Assembly: GCA_037443425.1 (NCBI GenBank)
Contig: JBBIOI010000113.1
Span: 1-10,692 of the forward strand
Direction of reading: 5' to 3'
DNA length: 10,692 nucleotides
From: JBBIOI01 sp037443425
Lineage (GTDB): Bacteria; Desulfobacterota; BSN033; UBA1163
Shown: in pieces, positions 5,946-10,692 of the stretch
Layout of the letters: every line of letters starts with the position of its first letter
Position numbering within the stretch: position 1 is the first letter of the stretch
The notes under the pieces: model-generated
The model's database searches: none
What the model was told of the DNA's origin: nothing
Seen by the model: the letters and a program-made list of their open reading frames with translations, nothing else
Made by a program: the position numbers and the translations under genes

Positions 5946-6779
5946 TCATAGCCTTTCCCATTTTCTTACCATTTCATGTATTGCCTTTGCCCGCCTAAGT
6001 AGGGTCTCCATCTTATCAAGCGCTATCATACTTGATGCATCACAGAGCGCCTCGCTTGGTTTTGGATGTGTTTCAAGAAATAGACCATCACAACCAACCG
6101 CTACGGCTGCCATTGTTAGATAGGGAACAAATTGTGGACTTCCTCCTCTTGGATCTTCACTTGGAATACCATAATTTCTTACAACATGTGTTGCATCAAA
6201 GATCACTGGACACCCAATCTCCTGCATTATGGGAACTGAACAAAAATCTGCAATCAATCTGTTGTAGCCAAAACATGTTCCTCGCTCAGTAAGTATGACC
6301 TGGCGATTTCCAGTGCTATAAATCTTTCTTACCGCTCCTGACATATTTTCAGGGGCCATAAACTGACCCTTTTTTATATTCACAACCTTACCAGCTTGTC
6401 CAACCTTTAAAAGCAGACTTGTCTGTTGACACAAAAAAGCAGGTACCTGTATGATGTCCAAAACATCTTTCACTCTATCCACATCTTCGGCCCTGTGGAC
6501 ATCAGATAGAACTGGGATACCAAACCTCTCTTTTACCTTTGTAAGTATCTTAAGCCCTTCTTCAATCCCTGGCCCTCTATAGGATTTTTCTGATCCGCGA
6601 TTATCCTTCTCATACGAGGCCTTAAAAATCAAGGGAATTTTGAGGCCCATACATATCTCTTTCAGTCTCTCTGCAATCTCAAGGACAATCTCCTCTCTCT
6701 CTATCACACATGGGCCAGATATCAAAACCAATGGATTTCCATTTCCAATTCTTATATCTCCTAAGATCACCTCACCCAT
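5946..6779 (-). CDS. kdsA: KDO-8-phosphate synthase, metal-dependent type
   Basis: A 277-residue cytosolic enzyme condensing PEP and arabinose-5-phosphate to KDO-8-phosphate, the first committed step to the KDO of LPS inner core. Motifs include SGPCVIE (21-27), KASYEKDNR (53-61), RGPG, DVHR (93-96), and FLETHPKP (234-241). The four metal ligands of the metallo-class (Aquifex-type) are all visible: C24, H198, E236 and D247; CDG at 230-232 also matches that class, whereas non-metal enzymes have Asn in place of the Cys. Length is typical. GAGAGG a few nt before the ATG supports the start. It sits 18 nt after hisH, an unusual location inside a histidine cluster. Confidence 0.96.
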   Translation of the reverse strand: MGEVILGDIRIGNGNPLVLISGPCVIEREEIVLEIAERLKEICMGLKIPLIFKASYEKDNRGSEKSYRGPGIEEGLKILTKVKERFGIPVLSDVHRAEDVDRVKDVLDIIQVPAFLCQQTSLLLKVGQAGKVVNIKKGQFMAPENMSGAVRKIYSTGNRQVILTERGTCFGYNRLIADFCSVPIMQEIGCPVIFDATHVVRNYGIPSEDPRGGSPQFVPYLTMAAVAVGCDGLFLETHPKPSEALCDASSMIALDKMETLLRRAKAIHEMVRKWERL

Positions 6780-6797
6780 TTTCTACCTCTCGAAAAA

Positions 6798-7418
6798 CTA
6801 TTTAATAGATTTTGCAAAGTTTTCCAATATTTTAAGTCCGTTCTTTTGACTTTTTTCAGGATGGAACTGTGTTGCAAATATATTATCCTTTACAATACTT
6901 GAAGCAAATTTAATACCATAATCTGTTAAAGTAGATATCAATTCCTTATCCTCGGGCTCTGCATAATATGAGTGGACAAAATAAAAAAAATCACCCGATC
7001 TAATACCTTTCAGCATAGGAACATCTTTTAAAATCTCAACTGTATTCCAGCCCATATGAGGAACTTTATGGTCAATATCAGGTATAAACTTTATAACCCT
7101 TCCCTTAATTATGTCTAAACCCTTCCTTGCCCCAAATTCTTCACTTTCAGAGAAAAGGATCTGTAGACCAAGACATATTCCTAAGTATGGTTTTCCCTCT
7201 TCAATTGCCTTTATCAAGGGTTCTATAAGTCCTAAATTATCCAGGTTTTGGATACAATCCTTAAAGGCACCTACCCCAGGAAGAACGATTGCCAATGCCT
7301 CTTTTATATCGTCTCCCTTGTTTGTGATCTTGGCTTCAAAACCAACCTTTTCAAAACCTTTCTGGACATTTCTTAGATTTCCCATGCCATAATCGATTAT
7401 AACAATACGGGCCTTCAT
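6798..7418 (-). CDS. hisH: Imidazole glycerol phosphate synthase, glutaminase subunit HisH
   Basis: A 206-residue class I glutamine amidotransferase that supplies ammonia to HisF. The nucleophile is C82 in YLGICLGLQ, and the triad is completed by H186 and E188 in FATQFHPEKSQ. DYGMGNL (9-15), LPGVGAF (46-52) and FVHSYY (147-152) are HisH signatures. The ATG at 7416-7418 is preferred because HisH proteins begin right before the IVIIDYGMGN strand and because this leaves a 4-nt gap to hisB. Starting at 7469 would add 17 residues and overlap hisB by 47 nt. Its partner HisF is encoded four genes downstream. Confidence 0.95.
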   Translation of the reverse strand: MKARIVIIDYGMGNLRNVQKGFEKVGFEAKITNKGDDIKEALAIVLPGVGAFKDCIQNLDNLGLIEPLIKAIEEGKPYLGICLGLQILFSESEEFGARKGLDIIKGRVIKFIPDIDHKVPHMGWNTVEILKDVPMLKGIRSGDFFYFVHSYYAEPEDKELISTLTDYGIKFASSIVKDNIFATQFHPEKSQKNGLKILENFAKSIK

Positions 7419-7422
7419 ATCT

Positions 7423-8013
7423 TTAAAGCATACCTTTTGTTGAAGGAATTCCAGATAATCTTTCATCAATAGAAATAGCCTGCCTTAGCGCCCTTCCAAA
7501 TCCTTTGAAGATAGCTTCCACCATATGATGACTATTTCTGCCATAAAGTAGATTTATGTGAAGTGTAACCCTCGCATGATTGCATAAAGCCCTGAAAAAC
7601 TCTTCAACCAACTCAAGATCAAAGTTTCCAATCTTAGACCTTCTTAATTTCATATTGAAAACAAGGCATGGTCTCATTGAGAGATCCAATACAACCGAGC
7701 CTAATGTTTCATCCATTGGAATCATAGCAAAACCATACCTCTGAATCCCCTTTTCATCGCCAATAGCCTTCCGGATTGCCTCTCCAAGGCATATCCCTAT
7801 ATCCTCTACTGTATGATGAGAATCTACTCCAATATCTCCTTTAGCCTTAATCGATAGATCAATAGCTCCATGGTAGGCTAAGAGACTTAGCATATGGTCA
7901 AAAAAGGGTATCCCTGTATGGATTGAATGCCTTCCGTGTCCATCAAGGTTAAGTTTTAGGGAAATCTCTGTCTCTTTTGTCTTCCTCTCTATTTCTGCAT
8001 TTCTCTTCCTCAT
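7423..8013 (-). CDS. hisB: Imidazoleglycerol-phosphate dehydratase HisB (monofunctional)
   Basis: A 196-residue dehydratase that converts imidazole glycerol phosphate to imidazole acetol phosphate. It lacks the N-terminal phosphatase domain of the enterobacterial HisB, so histidinol-phosphate phosphatase must be supplied elsewhere. The manganese-binding repeats are visible: FFDHML (37-42) and DSHHTVED (64-71) in the first half, SHHMVEAIFK (161-170) in the second. TGAGGA about 7 nt before the ATG is a good ribosome binding site. It lies 25 nt after hisD. Confidence 0.96.
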   Translation of the reverse strand: MRKRNAEIERKTKETEISLKLNLDGHGRHSIHTGIPFFDHMLSLLAYHGAIDLSIKAKGDIGVDSHHTVEDIGICLGEAIRKAIGDEKGIQRYGFAMIPMDETLGSVVLDLSMRPCLVFNMKLRRSKIGNFDLELVEEFFRALCNHARVTLHINLLYGRNSHHMVEAIFKGFGRALRQAISIDERLSGIPSTKGML

Positions 8014-8038
8014 CTATATTCCTCAGTTAAAATAGTGA

Positions 8039-9319
8039 TCAAATCCTTATCTTTAAGGCCTTATAATGTCCTTCTAATCCTTCCCAATCAGTAAAAAGCT
8101 TTACATCTTTTTCAAACCTCTTAAGCGCATCCTCATTGAATTGCAATACATTCATCCTTTTTAAAAAATCCTCTACCCCTAATGGTGAGAAGAACCGAGC
8201 TGTTCCCGAAGTAGGAAGTATATGGTTTGGTCCTGCTATGTAATCTCCGATGGACTCAGGTGTATAGGAACCAAGAAAAACAGCACCTGCATTCTTTATC
8301 TTCCTTAAATATGAGCGTGGTTTTGAAATATGAAGCTCAAGGTGCTCAGGAGCAATTCTATTTGCAAGATCAATTGCCTCTTCAATACTCCCTACAATCA
8401 ATATTGCGCCCCATTTGTCAAGGCTCTTCTTTGCAATCCATCCTCTTTCAAGCAAAGTCAATCTCTTTAATAGCTCCTTCTTCACAGCCCTGGCAAAAGA
8501 TTCCGATGTCGTTATAAGGATAGCAACAGCTGTCTCGTCGTGTTCAGCTTGTGAAATCATATCTGAAGCTACAAATGAAGGAGGGGTATTCCCATCTGAA
8601 ATCACAACTATCTCGCTTGGTCCTGCAACCATATCCAAGTCAACCAATCCATAAACCAACCTTTTTGCGATTGCTACATATTGGTTGCCTGGTCCAACAA
8701 TCTTATCAACTTTTGGCACCAAGGATGTCCCATAGGCCATCGCTGATATTGCATGAACCCCACCAATTCTATATATATGGTCTACACCAGCTATATCAGC
8801 TGCAACAAGTAGCCCAGGATTTAATTCCTTGCGTGGAGGCGTTGTCATAATAATTTCTTTTACACCGGCAATCCTTGCAGGTATTGCTGCCATAAGCACT
8901 GTTGAAGGATATGAAGCCTTACCTCCTGGGACATATATACCAATCCTCTCTATTGGTCTAATAAGCTGATTTAGAAAAATACCTCTTTCAACAATCGTTT
9001 TTGTTGTTCTTATATAAACCTTCTGGTGAAACCTTTTAATTCTTTGAGCTGCCTTTTTAAGTGTCTTTAAAAAATCTTTTGGAATCCTATCATAAGCATT
9101 AATTATCTCAGACTTTTTTACCTTTAACTCCTTTAAAGATAATGAAACACCATCAAAAACCTTATTATAATGTAATAAGGCCTGATTCCCCCTCTTTCTT
9201 ACATCATTCATGATGAAGCGAACCTCTTCCTCAAGATGCTCATTTCCTTTAAAAAGTCTTTGTTCAATCAGCGAAAGATATCTATTAAACCCGAATTCTC
9301 CTGCACGATAAACCTTCAC
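8039..9319 (-). CDS. hisD: Histidinol dehydrogenase HisD
   Basis: A 426-residue Zn- and NAD-dependent enzyme that oxidises histidinol to histidine in the last two steps of the pathway. Zn ligands are Q257 and H260 (SQAEHDE), D359 (SIGDYIAGPNH) and H418 (GLEGHYK); catalytic E325-H326 are in APEHLE. IYVPGGKASYPST (128-140) and VAGPSEIVV (231-239) are family signatures. Length is typical. The start is GTG at 9317-9319, sharing one base with the TAG of murA (TAGTG), so it is likely translated by coupling. Confidence 0.97.
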   Translation of the reverse strand: MKVYRAGEFGFNRYLSLIEQRLFKGNEHLEEEVRFIMNDVRKRGNQALLHYNKVFDGVSLSLKELKVKKSEIINAYDRIPKDFLKTLKKAAQRIKRFHQKVYIRTTKTIVERGIFLNQLIRPIERIGIYVPGGKASYPSTVLMAAIPARIAGVKEIIMTTPPRKELNPGLLVAADIAGVDHIYRIGGVHAISAMAYGTSLVPKVDKIVGPGNQYVAIAKRLVYGLVDLDMVAGPSEIVVISDGNTPPSFVASDMISQAEHDETAVAILITTSESFARAVKKELLKRLTLLERGWIAKKSLDKWGAILIVGSIEEAIDLANRIAPEHLELHISKPRSYLRKIKNAGAVFLGSYTPESIGDYIAGPNHILPTSGTARFFSPLGVEDFLKRMNVLQFNEDALKRFEKDVKLFTDWEGLEGHYKALKIRI

Positions 9320-10581
9320 TATTCTCCCTCTTTTACCCTTCTAATATTGGCGCCAAGTTGGGCGAGCTTTCTATCGAGCCCTTCATAGCCTCGATCTAAA
9401 TGATAAACCCTTGAAACCTCAGTTATCCCTTCTGCAGCCAACCCAGCAAGTATGAGCGATGCACTTGCCCTGAGGTCGGTAGCCATAACTGGGGCACCAC
9501 TTAGGTGATCAACCCCTTGAATAATAGCTGTATTACCTTGAATCCTAATGTCAGCTCCCATCCTTCTCAGTTCACTTACATGAATAAACCTGTTTTCAAA
9601 GATTGTTTCTGAAATTACACTCAACCCTCTGGAAAGGCACATCAAGGCCATAAACTGTGCTTGCATATCTGTAGGAAATCCTGGATAAGGTTGTGTCTTT
9701 ACATCTACACTTCTTATCCTACGGTTTCCAACAACCCTTACACTGCCATCTCCTTCTTTCTCGATCTCCATGCCTGAATCTCTCAGCTTAAGTATCACAG
9801 CCTCCATATGATCAATTGGACAATCTATAAGTCTTATATTCCCCCTCGTTAATCCAGCAGCAACCATCAAGGTTCCGGCCTCTATACGATCGGGGATTAT
9901 TCTATGTTCTACTGGATGAAGCTCGTCAACACCTTCGATTTCGATCAGACGGGTCCCTGCCCCCTTTATCTTTGCTCCCATCTTTATAAGAACATTTGCA
10001 AGCTCTACTACCTCGGGCTCCATAGCAGCATTCTGAAGTACTGTCTTTCCTTTCGCTAACGTAGCAGCCATCATCAAATTCTCTGTTCCAGTAACAGTGG
10101 GGATATCAAAGGAGATGGAGGCCCCTCTTAAACGATCTGCCTTTGCCTCAATATAACCACGTGAAAGCTCAATCTTTGCTCCCATTGCTTCAAGACCCAT
10201 AAGATGCAGATTGATTGGCCTTGCACCGATTGCACATCCACCTGGAAGTGATACAGTCGCTCTGCCTCTCCGAGCCAGTAAAGGACCCAGGACAAGTATA
10301 GATGCCCTCATGGTTTTAACAAGTTCATAAGGTGCTTCATCATTTAAAATCTCACTCGAATCGATCTTATATTTTTTACCTTCTGCCTCTATCCTTATCC
10401 CAAGATTCCTTAGAACCTTTCCAATGGTCTCTACATCTTTTAGATTGGGAACATTATGAAATATGTTTTCTCCTTGGTTTAAGATTGTCGAAGCAAAGAT
10501 TGGAAGAGTTGCATTCTTTGAACCACTTATTTCAACCTCCCCAATCAACCTTTCGCCTCCAACAATAACTATCTTATCCAT
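9319..10581 (-). CDS. murA: UDP-N-acetylglucosamine 1-carboxyvinyltransferase MurA
   Basis: A 420-residue cytosolic enzyme that transfers enolpyruvate from PEP to UDP-GlcNAc, the first committed step of peptidoglycan synthesis. K22-N23 (SGSKNA), C116 in PGGCAIGARP (the fosfomycin-target cysteine), D305 in GFPTDMQAQ and R397 in HLDRGYEG are all at the expected sites. The Cys (not Asp) form predicts the fosfomycin-sensitive enzyme type. Length is normal. The ATG lies 3 nt after the prmC stop with only a weak AGGG upstream. In many genomes with this layout hisG follows murA; here hisD follows directly. Confidence 0.97.
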   Translation of the reverse strand: MDKIVIVGGERLIGEVEISGSKNATLPIFASTILNQGENIFHNVPNLKDVETIGKVLRNLGIRIEAEGKKYKIDSSEILNDEAPYELVKTMRASILVLGPLLARRGRATVSLPGGCAIGARPINLHLMGLEAMGAKIELSRGYIEAKADRLRGASISFDIPTVTGTENLMMAATLAKGKTVLQNAAMEPEVVELANVLIKMGAKIKGAGTRLIEIEGVDELHPVEHRIIPDRIEAGTLMVAAGLTRGNIRLIDCPIDHMEAVILKLRDSGMEIEKEGDGSVRVVGNRRIRSVDVKTQPYPGFPTDMQAQFMALMCLSRGLSVISETIFENRFIHVSELRRMGADIRIQGNTAIIQGVDHLSGAPVMATDLRASASLILAGLAAEGITEVSRVYHLDRGYEGLDRKLAQLGANIRRVKEGE

Positions 10582-10584
10582 ATT

Positions 10585-10692
10585 TCAAACCCTATCTTTT
10601 TTCTTTATCTTCAAAACCCTTTCTATCCCTGACAGATCTTTGATAATATCGATCTTTTTAAAAAATTTATTATCCTTTACCAAATCCATAAT
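10585..10692 (-). CDS. prmC: 3' end of prmC (peptide chain release factor N5-glutamine methyltransferase), partial
   Basis: The last 35 codons of a gene entering from the right edge, ending in TGA at 10585-10587. The visible tail, with FFKKIDIIKDLSGIERVLKI, matches the PrmC/HemK C-terminal pattern in which a 'KDlaG.dRvv' segment closes the methyltransferase fold. PrmC methylates the GGQ glutamine of release factors. Its place 3 nt upstream of murA matches the prfA-prmC-murA order known in several Gram-negative lineages, which is part of the support because so little protein is visible. Confidence 0.7.
   Translation of the reverse strand: MMDLVKDNKFFKKIDIIKDLSGIERVLKIKKKDRV

Noticed and set aside
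5537..5998. 153-codon plus-strand ORF across fsa and the end of kdsA
   Set aside because: The hydrophobic low-complexity translation is typical of the reverse of AT-rich coding DNA, and both genes beneath are certain.
7419..7469. Upstream start for hisH giving 17 extra residues
   Set aside because: It would overlap hisB by 47 nt and place residues before the strand that opens HisH proteins; the ATG at 7416-7418 fits the family.
1..10692. CRISPR array, tRNA, rRNA, insertion sequence or attachment site
   Set aside because: No regularly spaced repeats, no tRNA-like cloverleaf or rRNA segments, no transposase or integrase and no long direct or terminal repeats were seen on either strand by eye.

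Overview
The window reads almost entirely on the minus strand, so transcription runs from right to left. It looks like chromosomal DNA from a low-GC, Gram-negative bacterium: kdsA (KDO synthesis) and pgpA imply an outer membrane with LPS and PG-type phospholipids. The order prmC-murA-his resembles layouts known from Desulfobacterota/Deltaproteobacteria and Nitrospirota. That placement is an inference from gene content and order only.

Right to centre (10692 to 2115): a tightly packed run of twelve genes that could be one operon. It starts with the 3' end of prmC, then murA, hisD, hisB, hisH, kdsA, a small transaldolase (fsa/talC type), an unrecognised exported protein, hisA, hisF, pgpA and a stand-alone CinA C-terminal domain amidase (pncC). 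Gaps are 50 nt or less, and there are stop/start overlaps at murA/hisD (TAGTG) and at exported protein/hisA (ATGA). The histidine genes encode four middle-pathway activities (HisB dehydratase, HisH and HisF, HisA) plus the last enzyme (HisD). hisG, hisC and hisIE are absent here. Three non-histidine genes are wedged between hisH and its partner genes hisA/hisF. KdsA and transaldolase both touch the pentose-phosphate pool that also supplies PRPP for histidine. An AT-rich hairpin followed by a T-rich tract at about 2040-2080 probably ends this unit after pncC.

Left-centre (2041 to 197): a separate unit with a good sigma70-like promoter and a strong Shine-Dalgarno. It has a DapA/DHDPS-family aldolase with a C-terminal extension, followed 18 nt later by a single-chain fusion of a minimal nucleotidyltransferase (MNT) and a HEPN domain. 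MNT and HEPN are usually the two separate halves of a toxin-antitoxin pair.

Left edge (1 to 196): a 39-codon ORF with a textbook ribosome binding site and a signal-peptide-like N-terminus, either a micro-gene or a truncated remnant. A strong promoter (TTGACA, 17 nt, TAATAT) is embedded in its 3' end, with a TGTATTA/TAATACA dyad lying over the -10. The promoter points at a gene starting at 41 that leaves the window. This corner (MNT-HEPN, small exported ORF, operator-like promoter) is the least ordinary part of the window. No rRNA, tRNA, CRISPR, IS element or long repeat was seen.
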